Part shown: in pieces, positions 35,525-44,749 of the stretch
Numbering within the stretch: the first letter of the stretch is position 1
Layout of the letters: the number at the start of each line of letters is the position of its first letter
From: Steroidobacteraceae bacterium
GTDB lineage: Bacteria > Pseudomonadota > Gammaproteobacteria > Steroidobacterales > Steroidobacteraceae
Length of the DNA: 64,000 nucleotides
Direction: 5' to 3'
NCBI GenBank assembly: GCA_017853175.1
Contig: JAFMKA010000001.1
Span: 62,001 to 126,000, forward strand
The notes under the pieces: model-generated
Told to the model about the DNA's origin: nothing
Seen by the model: the letters and a program-made list of their open reading frames with translations, nothing else
The model's database searches: none
Program-made: the position numbers and the translations under genes

Positions 35525-37635
35525 AATCTGTAACTGAGCCCGACGTCGATGCTGCGCTCGGGGCCGACGTATATGCCCTGACGTAGGCTCGCGATGTATC
35601 GCAAATCGGCGATGTTCTTCACCGCAGCGCTGAACTCCAAATGCTCATCGACTCGATACAGAACGCTGACATCGGCGATGGTGTAGCCATCAATTCGCCC
35701 AGTGAAGAATCCGCTCAAGTTTTCGTTGATCGCGTGCGTGTTTAGCGCGTCGGTGAATTGAGCGCTCGTGTGATGCCAGTGCAGAGCAGTTCGTACAGGG
35801 CCCCTCTCAAACGACACCGAAAAATTGGCAATTAACTTAGGGGTATACGGAATTCGATTTCCGCTCGGCGTTGTCAGCACGCCCGAGCGCGAATAGCGAT
35901 CTCCGATAAACTCGGCATCGGCGATATAAGTGAGGTTCGTGTTCCAGGACCATCCAGAGCTAAGCGCCGCGCCAAGTCCAAACTCCAGACCCTGATGCAG
36001 GGTCTTTCCACCATTGGTGACCTGAAACTGGCTATTACTGTTCGCGGGGATGATCTGGTTATCAAAATCCATCCGAAACACGGCCGCTTCATAGCTCCAG
36101 ATGCCCGTCTGCCCTCGCAGGCCCGCTTCCTTATTCACCGATCGCTCGGCTTGCAACGCCTGATCCTCGAGACCATTCAGGGCATCGCCGTTTAATGCGG
36201 GAGAAAACGCCTGATAGGCATTCGCGAAGAGATGAAGCCCGTCGGAGATCCGCCAGGTCATCCCGATTCCGGGAAGCCATTCGGTGTTTTCGGTTTTGAC
36301 TCGATTTCCAAGCAAGGGAGACCGCCGGAGGTCTTCGCGACGCTGCTCGTAAATCTCCGTACGCAGTCCGGCTGTCACCGAAAGGTCGCCGGTTAAGGAA
36401 ATGCGATTTTGAAGGTGCAGCGACCAGCTCCCCGCGGAGTCGATGACGTCGCGGCTGATACCGCCGCTTCGAGGCGTCGCCCGGGTCGCACCGACAGTCG
36501 TATCGCGCATTTCTTCAAACATATAACGCAAGCCGAGTTCGGTATCGCTGTCGAGCCCCAATATCTCGTGGGTCACGAATAGCCGGCTATCGATGCCGAC
36601 GCGCTCGAAACGTCGGTTATTACCGTTCAAGCTATCGGTGTAGACCCAGCGTCGCGCAGCAGCGGAGGCTTGGTTATCGGTCGAGTAGCGCCAGTAATCG
36701 CGGAACATCTCACTGCCGAAGATCAGCGTAGTGAGTCGAAGCTGGTCGGAGAGTTGCCAATCGTGACTCAAATCGATTGAGTGCCGACCGGTCAGAAACC
36801 AGTCATCGGGAGCAGGGTTACGATCGACACCGGCGAGATATTCCGACAGAAATAATCCGCGATACGAAATATTCGCGTCGTTTGCGTAGTCGGTGTACTT
36901 GAATCCGATGCGATGCCCTTCGCGAAGTTCGACGCCGACTTTCAGCATGACATCACTCATGCGGAACCCTTTATCCATGAACCCATCACTGTCGGCACGA
37001 TTGACTACGACGCCGAAGGTGGCCTCCCCATGAGCGGTATCGGTTTCGGCACCGGCCTCGAGGCCCCATTCACGCGTGTTGAACGACGCGGCATGCAACT
37101 CGGCCCGGATGCCCGGTTCAGGGTTCTTCGTCTGGTAATTGATGACGCCGCCGACTGTACTCGGCCCGAAGCGAAGCGATCCGGCACCACGCAGTATTTC
37201 GATTCCGCTCATTCGCTCGATGCGCGGGTTGTAGTAACGGCCGTTCCCGACGAACAGACCGGGCGCCACCGGCACGCCGTCTTCCAGAATGAGTGTTTTG
37301 TAGTCCGCGGAGCTCAATCCGCGAATGCCGATATTCGCGACGATCGCCGTCTCCTCCTCGGGCTTGATCGACACGCCGGGGACATGACGTAACGCCTCTT
37401 CGGTCGACCTCGGCTGCTGCAGGCGTAGCTCCTCGGCGGTCACCAAGGTGCTCGCAGCAGGCTGTCGCTCGCGTGCGTCTCCCGAAGTGCCGATGACAAG
37501 GATGGTCGGCAGAGCGCCCTGCGCGCTCTCATCGCTCGCGGCGTCGTTATTCGTCCCGAGGGCCACCATCGGGCTCAACAGAAACCACCCCGCCGCGGCG
37601 CGTCGTCCTTTGGAACTCACTCTACGCATGCACAA
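35521..37635 (-). CDS. TonB-dependent receptor (FecA-like siderophore/metal receptor)
   Basis: RHVPGVSIKPEEETAIVANIGIRGLSSADYKTLILEDGVPVAPGLFVGNGRYYNPRIERMSGIEILRGAGSLRFGPSTVGGVINYQTK; ends GLSYRF. Confidence 0.93.
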   Translation of the reverse strand: MCMRRVSSKGRRAAAGWFLLSPMVALGTNNDAASDESAQGALPTILVIGTSGDARERQPAASTLVTAEELRLQQPRSTEEALRHVPGVSIKPEEETAIVANIGIRGLSSADYKTLILEDGVPVAPGLFVGNGRYYNPRIERMSGIEILRGAGSLRFGPSTVGGVINYQTKNPEPGIRAELHAASFNTREWGLEAGAETDTAHGEATFGVVVNRADSDGFMDKGFRMSDVMLKVGVELREGHRIGFKYTDYANDANISYRGLFLSEYLAGVDRNPAPDDWFLTGRHSIDLSHDWQLSDQLRLTTLIFGSEMFRDYWRYSTDNQASAAARRWVYTDSLNGNNRRFERVGIDSRLFVTHEILGLDSDTELGLRYMFEEMRDTTVGATRATPRSGGISRDVIDSAGSWSLHLQNRISLTGDLSVTAGLRTEIYEQRREDLRRSPLLGNRVKTENTEWLPGIGMTWRISDGLHLFANAYQAFSPALNGDALNGLEDQALQAERSVNKEAGLRGQTGIWSYEAAVFRMDFDNQIIPANSNSQFQVTNGGKTLHQGLEFGLGAALSSGWSWNTNLTYIADAEFIGDRYSRSGVLTTPSGNRIPYTPKLIANFSVSFERGPVRTALHWHHTSAQFTDALNTHAINENLSGFFTGRIDGYTIADVSVLYRVDEHLEFSAAVKNIADLRYIASLRQGIYVGPERSIDVGLSYRF

Positions 37636-37654
37636 AACGATATCTCGGATTCAT

Positions 37655-37676
37655 GCAAATAACAATCATTCGCGTT
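37655..37676 (-). promoter_or_regulatory. Candidate Fur box upstream of FecA-like TBDT
   Basis: gcaaataacaatcattcgcgtt resembles the GATAATGATAATCATTATC-type consensus; about 20 bp upstream of the minus-strand start. Confidence 0.65.
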
Positions 37677-37867
37677 TAGATCGACTCGTCATTGCCCCTC
37701 TGTCAGTGTAATAGCGCACAACCCCCTGAAATCATTATTAAAAATTTGTTCCGATCGATGTCCTGGCCCACTCAGGGCGTGAGGGCTTCGCTGCGATTCT
37801 GTTGCCCTCGAGTTCGAGGCAACGGAATCAATCCAACATCGGCGGAAGTCGAAGACGAGGTAGCAAC

Positions 37868-39817
37868 ATGAGCAAAAAGGTCAAATCGGATCCCCCGGCT
37901 GCGAGCGTCGTTCGCAAGGGTTTAACGGAGTCTGCCGCCAGCGCGACGCCCTACTCGGGCGCACCGGGCGGCGTGAAGATCGGGACGGTATCGAGCAGCA
38001 ACGGCACCCCCTTCGTGGTGGGCGTCTATGCGGAGGCCACCTCAGGCGGTGTGCAGTTCTGGATTCAAGTGGAATCCGGTACCGGCGACTTGCGTGGCTT
38101 CTTTCTGGATGTCGGAACGCCCGGCGGGTCGGTCACTCGAGCTGGCAGCAGCAGCAACAACATGAATGGCACAGGCTCTTCATTCGACTACGGCGTCGAG
38201 ATTGGCTCGTCTGGTTCATCGGATTACGTCACGAAGGCGACATTCACGCTCTCCGACATGGGCGGGATGAGTCTTGCCGAATTACTCGATGGCGCGACTT
38301 TCGGAATCCGCGCGACTAGCGTCGGGATGAACGGCACGAGCGTGAAGCTGATCGGAACTGCCGAGTTCCCCGAGGTGACCGTCAGTATCGTCTCGAACGG
38401 TGACGTACTCGAGAACGCGCCTGCCCAGTTCACGTTGAATCTCAGTATGTCCGTCGGCGAAGACATGCTCGTGACGCTGAGCAACGGTGCCATGGTGACG
38501 ATTCCTGCCGGTAGCTCCAGCGTGATGTACACGAATGGAACGCAAGGCGATGACGTGTATATCGACCCGGGCACGATCAGTGTGTACATCGCTTCAGCCG
38601 TACCGGCCGCCCCGATCATGGCCGCGGTCATCGTCGATTCCGACCCGGCCGTGGTCAACGTGACCGATACGATCGATCCCGTCATCGTTCGTCTCGAAGC
38701 CACGCCCTCGACGAGTGAAGATGGCGGCTCGATCATCTACACGGCGCGTATCGAGAAAGTCTCTGACAGTTCATCGGTAAACGCCGCGAATGACATCACC
38801 GTCACGCTGACGAATGGGGAGGTGATCGTGATCCCAGCAGGCTCGAGCAGCGCGAGTTCGGATCCCGTACCCGTCAATCGCGACGACGTCTGGATCGAAA
38901 CCGATGCCATCACCAACAGCATCGTGAGTGCAACCGAAGCGAATAGCGGGTCTTCCGGAGCCTTCGAGAGTCTCTCGTTCGATGGCTCTACCGTCAGCAC
39001 CGCGATTCTGGATGATGTTGATCCGGTGACCGTCGGAATTTTCACAGCGGATGGCGATCGAAATCCAGGAGATCCGGCATATTTCGTCATTCGACTCGAT
39101 CAGCCGCTCGATAGCCCTTTGCTGGTCAATTTGTCGACGGGTGATTCGATCACTATTCCCGCCGGAGCTACCGAGCAGGCCTATACGTTCGAAGATCCGC
39201 CGCCGGGCGATACGACGGTATCGATCACCAGCGCAGGCGTCGTCGGCAAGGCTTTCGAGAGCCTGACGATCTTCCCGAGTAGCGCGACAGTCACGGATCC
39301 GCCGTTCAGCGATGACAACTTCCCGACACTGAGCAACAACATCTCGCATATCACGATTTATTTCTCGGCCGCTGCGGGGTCTGGATTAGAAGCGAGTGAC
39401 ACGCGCGGTGGCACATCATCGGGCGGACAAGTCGGCCCCGACGGACTCTACACAATCAAGATCGACTGGCTCGACAACGACCCCTCGATCAAAGATCTTG
39501 ATGATGCATGGACCGATATCTATGCGCGCTTGCTCGAACTGAACCCGGCTCTCGAGGGTAAGGATGTTCTTGGCGTGGCGATCAAAGCCGGCACAGGCGA
39601 ATCGTTCTACGCTCTCGATGGCGACCCCGACGCCGACACGATCCCGCAACGCACGGTGAACGGCGAACTCGTCAATACGCTGGTTCTCAATAGTGGTGTC
39701 GATACGGTGTACACCAGCGATACCAATGATGATGGGCGTAACGACTTCTTCGTTCCGGCGGGAAGCTTTGGATTCGCCGAGACCGGTCAGTCTTCGAGCA
39801 TGATTGGGTTACCGTGA
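37868..39817 (+). CDS. Putative T1SS-secreted protein with tandem LapA/Calx-beta-like Ig repeats
   Basis: Degenerate tandem repeats (VTLSNGAMVTIPAGSSS...DDVYIDPGTISVYI; VTLTNGEVIVIPAGSSS...DDVWIETDAI; VNLSTGDSITIPAGATE); no signal peptide; overlaps T1SS ATPase start. Confidence 0.75.
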   Translation: MSKKVKSDPPAASVVRKGLTESAASATPYSGAPGGVKIGTVSSSNGTPFVVGVYAEATSGGVQFWIQVESGTGDLRGFFLDVGTPGGSVTRAGSSSNNMNGTGSSFDYGVEIGSSGSSDYVTKATFTLSDMGGMSLAELLDGATFGIRATSVGMNGTSVKLIGTAEFPEVTVSIVSNGDVLENAPAQFTLNLSMSVGEDMLVTLSNGAMVTIPAGSSSVMYTNGTQGDDVYIDPGTISVYIASAVPAAPIMAAVIVDSDPAVVNVTDTIDPVIVRLEATPSTSEDGGSIIYTARIEKVSDSSSVNAANDITVTLTNGEVIVIPAGSSSASSDPVPVNRDDVWIETDAITNSIVSATEANSGSSGAFESLSFDGSTVSTAILDDVDPVTVGIFTADGDRNPGDPAYFVIRLDQPLDSPLLVNLSTGDSITIPAGATEQAYTFEDPPPGDTTVSITSAGVVGKAFESLTIFPSSATVTDPPFSDDNFPTLSNNISHITIYFSAAAGSGLEASDTRGGTSSGGQVGPDGLYTIKIDWLDNDPSIKDLDDAWTDIYARLLELNPALEGKDVLGVAIKAGTGESFYALDGDPDADTIPQRTVNGELVNTLVLNSGVDTVYTSDTNDDGRNDFFVPAGSFGFAETGQSSSMIGLP

Positions 39818-41529
39818 TCGGCTCACCCTTGAAACTTCTTCAAGGTGAGCTGGCTGACACGGTCGCAGGCTTGCGTCGTGGTCTGATGGCACTAGGCATT
39901 TTCAGTGGTTGCATCAACCTTCTGCTGCTGATGCCCGCCGTCTACATGCTGCAAGTCTACGACCGTGTCCTCACCAGCCAAAACAAAGGGACGCTTCTGG
40001 CATTGTCGGCTCTGCTGGTTGCGCTCCTCGCGGTCGAGGCCCTGCTCGATCTTGTCCGCTCCCGATTACTCGGCGCCATGGGCCGAAAATTGGACGATCA
40101 GCTCGATGGGCAGGTGTTCGACGCAGCCTTCAGGCGCTCGTTGAGTGGTCAGATCGGAAGTCCAAATGAAGCCTTCAATGATTTAGCAAAGCTTCGAGAG
40201 TTCGTTGCGGGTAAAGGACTGCTGGCGATCTTCGATGCGCCGTGGGCCCCCATATTCTTATTGGTGATATTCCTGCTCGATTCGACTCTCGGACTCTTCG
40301 CGACGATGGCGATGCTGACTTTAGTCGCGCTGGCGTGGTACAACCAACGCAGCACCGGAGCGATGCTATCTGATGCCGGTCGGTTAGCGGCCGTCGCACA
40401 AGACGAAGCGACCACTCGCTTGCGAAACATCGAAATCATCACAGCGCTCGGAATGCTCGGCCGTTTCCGCGATCGCTGGCTCGGACATCAACATCGTCTT
40501 CGAAATATTTCTACCGATCTCAGTAATCGTGCCGCGTTACTCGGTAGCGCCAGCCGTTATGCACGAATGCTGCTGCAATCTGGGATTCTCGGTGTGGGCG
40601 CTTGGCTGGTACTCGATGGCCAATTGACCGCCGGCGGCATGATCGCAGCGTCCATACTGCTCGGACGCGCATTATCTCCCTTCGAATTGCTGATCTCGAA
40701 TTGGAGTTCGATCGCCAAAGCCAAGGAGTCCGCGATTCGACTCTCCACGTTGCTCGCACTGCGCGCGTCCGTACCGTCACACGTCGTGCTGCCTCGTCCG
40801 AATGGGCGTGTCTCGGTAGAGAGTCTGGTGGTCGGGCCTCCCGGCTTTCGAACACCGACGGTGCGAAATGTGTCCTTCGATGTCGAACCTGGCGCCTTGG
40901 TGGGCATCGTGGGGCCGAGCGGATCGGGCAAATCGACCTTGGGCCGTGCGTTACTCGGTATTTGGTCACCGCTTTCGGGAGTCGTCCGAATTGACGGCGC
41001 AGCAATTCATCAGCTCGAGCGCGAGGATATCGGACGATGGCTCGGATATCTGCCGCAAGATGTCGAACTATTCGACGGCACGGTCGCAGAGAACATCGCC
41101 CGATTCGGTGTTCTCGATTCGACAACAATAATCGACGCCGCTCGGCGTGCGGGCGTTCACGACATGATCTTGAGAATGCACAAAGGCTACGAGACCCCGA
41201 TTGGCCCCGCCGGCACGGTGCTTTCGGGGGGACAGCGTCAAAGAATCGGTCTCGCTCGCGCCTTATTTGGCGATCCCGCGCTCATCGTTCTCGATGAACC
41301 CAACGCCAGCCTAGATGAAGCCGGTGACGAGGCGCTGCTTGCCGCACTCCGGAAAATGAAAACCGAGCAGCGCACTGTTTTCGTGATCTCGCATCGCGTC
41401 AACGTCCTTCGACTCGTGGATCAAATCATCGTCATGGACGCGGGAACGCTGAAGTTAGTGGGATCTCGCGATCATGTGTTGAAGGCTGCTCACGAAGCGC
41501 GCGTGCTGTCGAAGGCCGTCGGAAGTTGA
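39814..41529 (+). CDS. Type I secretion system permease/ATPase (PrtD family)
   Basis: MALGIFSGCINLLLLMPAVYMLQVYDRVLTSQN; IVGPSGSGKSTLGRALLG; LSGGQRQRIGLARAL; VLDEPNASLD. Confidence 0.95.
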   Translation: MIGSPLKLLQGELADTVAGLRRGLMALGIFSGCINLLLLMPAVYMLQVYDRVLTSQNKGTLLALSALLVALLAVEALLDLVRSRLLGAMGRKLDDQLDGQVFDAAFRRSLSGQIGSPNEAFNDLAKLREFVAGKGLLAIFDAPWAPIFLLVIFLLDSTLGLFATMAMLTLVALAWYNQRSTGAMLSDAGRLAAVAQDEATTRLRNIEIITALGMLGRFRDRWLGHQHRLRNISTDLSNRAALLGSASRYARMLLQSGILGVGAWLVLDGQLTAGGMIAASILLGRALSPFELLISNWSSIAKAKESAIRLSTLLALRASVPSHVVLPRPNGRVSVESLVVGPPGFRTPTVRNVSFDVEPGALVGIVGPSGSGKSTLGRALLGIWSPLSGVVRIDGAAIHQLEREDIGRWLGYLPQDVELFDGTVAENIARFGVLDSTTIIDAARRAGVHDMILRMHKGYETPIGPAGTVLSGGQRQRIGLARALFGDPALIVLDEPNASLDEAGDEALLAALRKMKTEQRTVFVISHRVNVLRLVDQIIVMDAGTLKLVGSRDHVLKAAHEARVLSKAVGS

Positions 41530-41546
41530 ACAGTCAAGGATGTCTC

Positions 41547-42824
41547 ATGGAACAGGAAATCAAAAACGGGTGGTACATCGTTCTCGTCGGTTTCATCGGA
41601 TTTCTGCTTTGGGCAGCTTTCACGCCTCTCGACCAAGGCATACCTGCGACGGGAGTGCTCGCGAGTGAATCGAGTCGTAAGCAGGTGGCCCATCATGCCG
41701 GCGGTATCATCGAACAGATTGCCGTCAAGGAAGGACAGTCGGTCAGAAAAGGGCAAGTGCTGTTGACGCTCGATGAGACCCAATCGACTTCTGCGCTCAA
41801 GGCGGCCGAGTCACAGTGGTGGACCGCATTGGCGACCGAGGCTCGACTGCTCGCTGAGGCCAACCAGCAGATCGCTCTACAGATACCAGATGCTCTAAAG
41901 GCGGACTTGAGCAACCCCGATTTGAACGCGATTCTCGACACCCAACGAGACGTGCTCCGCACTCGAAGATCGGCTGCAGCCGGTGAGATACGCCTCATCA
42001 GAGAATCACAGCGCGGACTCGAGACTCAACTCAACTCGCTTCAGACGCTGAAGTCGAGCAGAGAGCGCCAAGTGGCGCTCTTCAGTGATCAAATGGCCTC
42101 CGCGCGCGCGCTACACGCCCAGGGCTATGTATCGAAAAATCAGACACTCGAAATCGAACGCCAGCTCACCGAAGTGCAGAGTCGGCAAAGCGAAGACCTC
42201 GCCAATATCAATGGTATTCAAGCGCGGCTTTCCGAACTCAAGATGCGCGAGTCGCAGTTCTACGTGACCCAGCGGCGTGAAATTGAGGCCGAGCTTGCCG
42301 AAGTACGCCTAGAGCTCGGCGCCCTGGCCGAACGCGTGGCGATGCTACGTGACGTCAATCAGCGCCAAGTCATTCGGGCCCCGGTGTCGGGAACGGTCGT
42401 CGCCCTCGCGGTCACGACGATCGGGGGTGTGATCAAGCCTGGCGATCGAGTGCTCGACATCGTTCCAGACGGAGATGATCTAATCGTCGAGGCTCGCGTT
42501 GAGCCGAGGTATGTCGATCGGGTTCGGGTGGGTCTGCCTGCCGACCTACGCTTTGATGCGTATCTCTCGTCTCTCCGCCAGCCGATGGTGACCGGCGACG
42601 TCAAAGTCGTTTCGGCAGACGCGATGCACGACGAACGAACGGGGCTCGCCTTTTACAAAATCAGGGTGGGTATTCCGTCTTCGGAACGACAGCGTCTGAA
42701 CGGGCTGAAGATGCAACCCGGCATGCCGTGCACGGTGATGATCAAGACGGGCGAGCGCTCATTACTCACCTACCTCGCTCAGCCAGTGCTAAGACGATTT
42801 TCGGGCGCGCTGGCTGAGAGCTGA
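41547..42824 (+). CDS. HlyD family T1SS periplasmic adaptor (membrane fusion protein)
   Basis: FTPLDQGIPATGVLASESSRKQVAHHAGGIIEQIAVKEGQSVRKGQVLLTLD; RAPVSGTVVALAV; start 41547 chosen over TTG at 41526. Confidence 0.94.
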   Translation: MEQEIKNGWYIVLVGFIGFLLWAAFTPLDQGIPATGVLASESSRKQVAHHAGGIIEQIAVKEGQSVRKGQVLLTLDETQSTSALKAAESQWWTALATEARLLAEANQQIALQIPDALKADLSNPDLNAILDTQRDVLRTRRSAAAGEIRLIRESQRGLETQLNSLQTLKSSRERQVALFSDQMASARALHAQGYVSKNQTLEIERQLTEVQSRQSEDLANINGIQARLSELKMRESQFYVTQRREIEAELAEVRLELGALAERVAMLRDVNQRQVIRAPVSGTVVALAVTTIGGVIKPGDRVLDIVPDGDDLIVEARVEPRYVDRVRVGLPADLRFDAYLSSLRQPMVTGDVKVVSADAMHDERTGLAFYKIRVGIPSSERQRLNGLKMQPGMPCTVMIKTGERSLLTYLAQPVLRRFSGALAES

Positions 42825-42827
42825 TCA

Positions 42828-42892
42828 CTTTAAGAGGCTTTGACACTCGGGCCGACGTGCCTGCTTCTTAAAGAAAATCGACGATCGGCCCG
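42828..42892. other. Interleaved inverted repeats (potential pseudoknot) downstream of the T1SS operon
   Basis: ctttaaga(42828-42835)/tcttaaag(42866-42873) interleaved with cgggccga(42848-42855)/tcggcccg(42885-42892). Confidence 0.45.
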
Positions 42893-43193
42893 CAGACACT
42901 TTAAAGGTAACGCTGGATCGAACTTGGACTCCTGATGCCGATCATGGGGGGTTCAAGCCGATTTTCGATGGCATAGGCTCGGAACTTTTGTGCGAGAAGC
43001 GTGCGGAGATTCCAATTGATGCCGCGCTAAAGAACGGCTGGCGAATCTCGATCATCAGACTCGCTGACCATCCCTTATCCCCTGCAACCGAGGATTTCCT
43101 CGACTGCCCCAGAATCGCCGCAAAGCGGTGACACCCCTAACGCGATACGATAGTCGCCAGTGACAGTGTCTTAAACGGTTTCCGGGAATCCCC

Positions 43194-44381
43194 ATGCGAA
43201 CACTCAGAATTTCTTTGATGGCGGCAGGCGTTCTGCTGGCTCTCGGTGCTCTCTGGTTCATTAACCTCGACAAGGAAACTCGAAACCTGTTGGCGGCCCT
43301 GCCCACCAACTCTGATGTATTAAGTTGGCCGCAAGATCAACGTCACGCCGCGTTCCGCGCAATGGACCGCCTACCTCTGCTGGCAAAAGCCTCGGTCGTC
43401 ACCGCCTCACCCAACCCGGTCTCTCTTCCACCGGGCACGCCACTCGAGATTCCGGGTATCGAAGACTACATGGCGAGTCAGCACACGGCCGGCTTGGTGA
43501 TCCTCCAAGACGGAAAAATTCGATTCGAACGCTACGGCGAAGAGTTCGATGTCGACGGTCGTTGGACCAGCTTCTCAGTCGCAAAATCGTTTACCTCTAC
43601 CTTGGTCGGAGCCGCCATTCAGGACGGCTACATCGAAAGTCTCGAAGACAAGGTGAGTCGATATATTCCGGATCTGCGCGGGTCCGCATATGACGATGTC
43701 ACCATTCGTCAGCTGCTCACCATGAGCTCGGGCGTAAAGTGGGACGAAGATTATGAAAACCCTGATGCGGACGTCGCCAAATTCAACAAGGCCAAGCCCG
43801 ACGACAATATGGACGCCACCGTCAGCTATATGCGCAAGCTTCCTCGCGCTCATCCACCCGGGACGGTCTGGCACTACAACACCGGCGAGACCAATTTAAT
43901 CGGCGTACTGGTGTCCTCCGCAACCCAAAAGCCCTTGGCGCAGTATCTACAAGAACGAATTTGGCATCCGGCCGGAATGGCGGCGACGGCGACGTGGCTG
44001 CAGAGCAAAACGGGACACGAAATCGCCGGATGTTGTCTGCAAGCGGCTACCCGAGACTTTGCCCGATTCGGGCTGTTCGTTCTGGCGAACGGCAATGTTG
44101 GCGGACGACAGATCGTCCCCACGAACTGGTTCGCCGAAGCCGTTCATAAACAAATGGATATCGGCGTCTCGGGCAAAGGCTATGGCTTTCAGTGGTGGAC
44201 CTACGACGACGGCGCCGTCGCAGCGCAAGGCATCTTCGGTCAAGGAATTTTCATCGATCCGCAACGTCGTTTGGTGATCGCGAGTAACTCCAATTGGACG
44301 AGGGCGACGCTTGGCCCTGAGCCTAAGGCTCGAGAGGAGTTCTATCGAAAAGTTCGTGCGCTAATCGACGCCGAGCCGTAA
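43194..44381 (+). CDS. Serine hydrolase, beta-lactamase/6-aminohexanoate-dimer-hydrolase-like family
   Basis: FSVAKSFTSTLVGAAIQDGYI (SxxK), WHYNTGETNLIGVL (YNT), QGIFGQGIFIDPQRRLVIASNSNW. Confidence 0.88.
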   Translation: MRTLRISLMAAGVLLALGALWFINLDKETRNLLAALPTNSDVLSWPQDQRHAAFRAMDRLPLLAKASVVTASPNPVSLPPGTPLEIPGIEDYMASQHTAGLVILQDGKIRFERYGEEFDVDGRWTSFSVAKSFTSTLVGAAIQDGYIESLEDKVSRYIPDLRGSAYDDVTIRQLLTMSSGVKWDEDYENPDADVAKFNKAKPDDNMDATVSYMRKLPRAHPPGTVWHYNTGETNLIGVLVSSATQKPLAQYLQERIWHPAGMAATATWLQSKTGHEIAGCCLQAATRDFARFGLFVLANGNVGGRQIVPTNWFAEAVHKQMDIGVSGKGYGFQWWTYDDGAVAAQGIFGQGIFIDPQRRLVIASNSNWTRATLGPEPKAREEFYRKVRALIDAEP

Positions 44382-44384
44382 CGG

Positions 44385-44717
44385 TCAATTTTCTCGCTGA
44401 GCCGGCTTCATCTGCGTGACGATCAGTCGACCCTGATCGCGGACCACCGTAAAAAGTATGGCTTCACCGATCTTGAGGGTCTCGAGCATCGAGACGTCAC
44501 GAACACCGAAGACCATAGTCATCGGCGACATATTCACGCTCTTGATCTCTCCGTGACGCAAGGTGACTCGTAAGTTCTCGAGATCGATTTTCCGAACCTC
44601 TGCCGCGACCCATTCGGGTTCGTCAGCCGATAGCGGAGACGAAATCCCGATCAGTAGCGCGAGAAAAAACACCCGGATAAAAAAGGGGGTACGAGCACGA
44701 GCGATAAACTGAGTCAC
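44385..44717 (-). CDS. CusF-like copper-binding periplasmic protein
   Basis: Signal peptide; EVRKIDLENLRVTLRHGEIKSVNMSPMTMVFGVRDVSMLETLKIGEAILFTV. Confidence 0.85.
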   Translation of the reverse strand: MTQFIARARTPFFIRVFFLALLIGISSPLSADEPEWVAAEVRKIDLENLRVTLRHGEIKSVNMSPMTMVFGVRDVSMLETLKIGEAILFTVVRDQGRLIVTQMKPAQREN

Positions 44718-44749
44718 ATCGTTTATTCCTTCGGCAAATTACAAAGATA

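Noticed and set aside
38771-39349. 192-aa minus-strand ORF
   Set aside because: Antisense to the repeat-containing T1SS substrate; no independent support
37868-39817. Nucleotide-level tandem repeat array
   Set aside because: The repeats are visible at protein level but degenerate in DNA; I do not see near-identical DNA units that would support recombinational repeat variation
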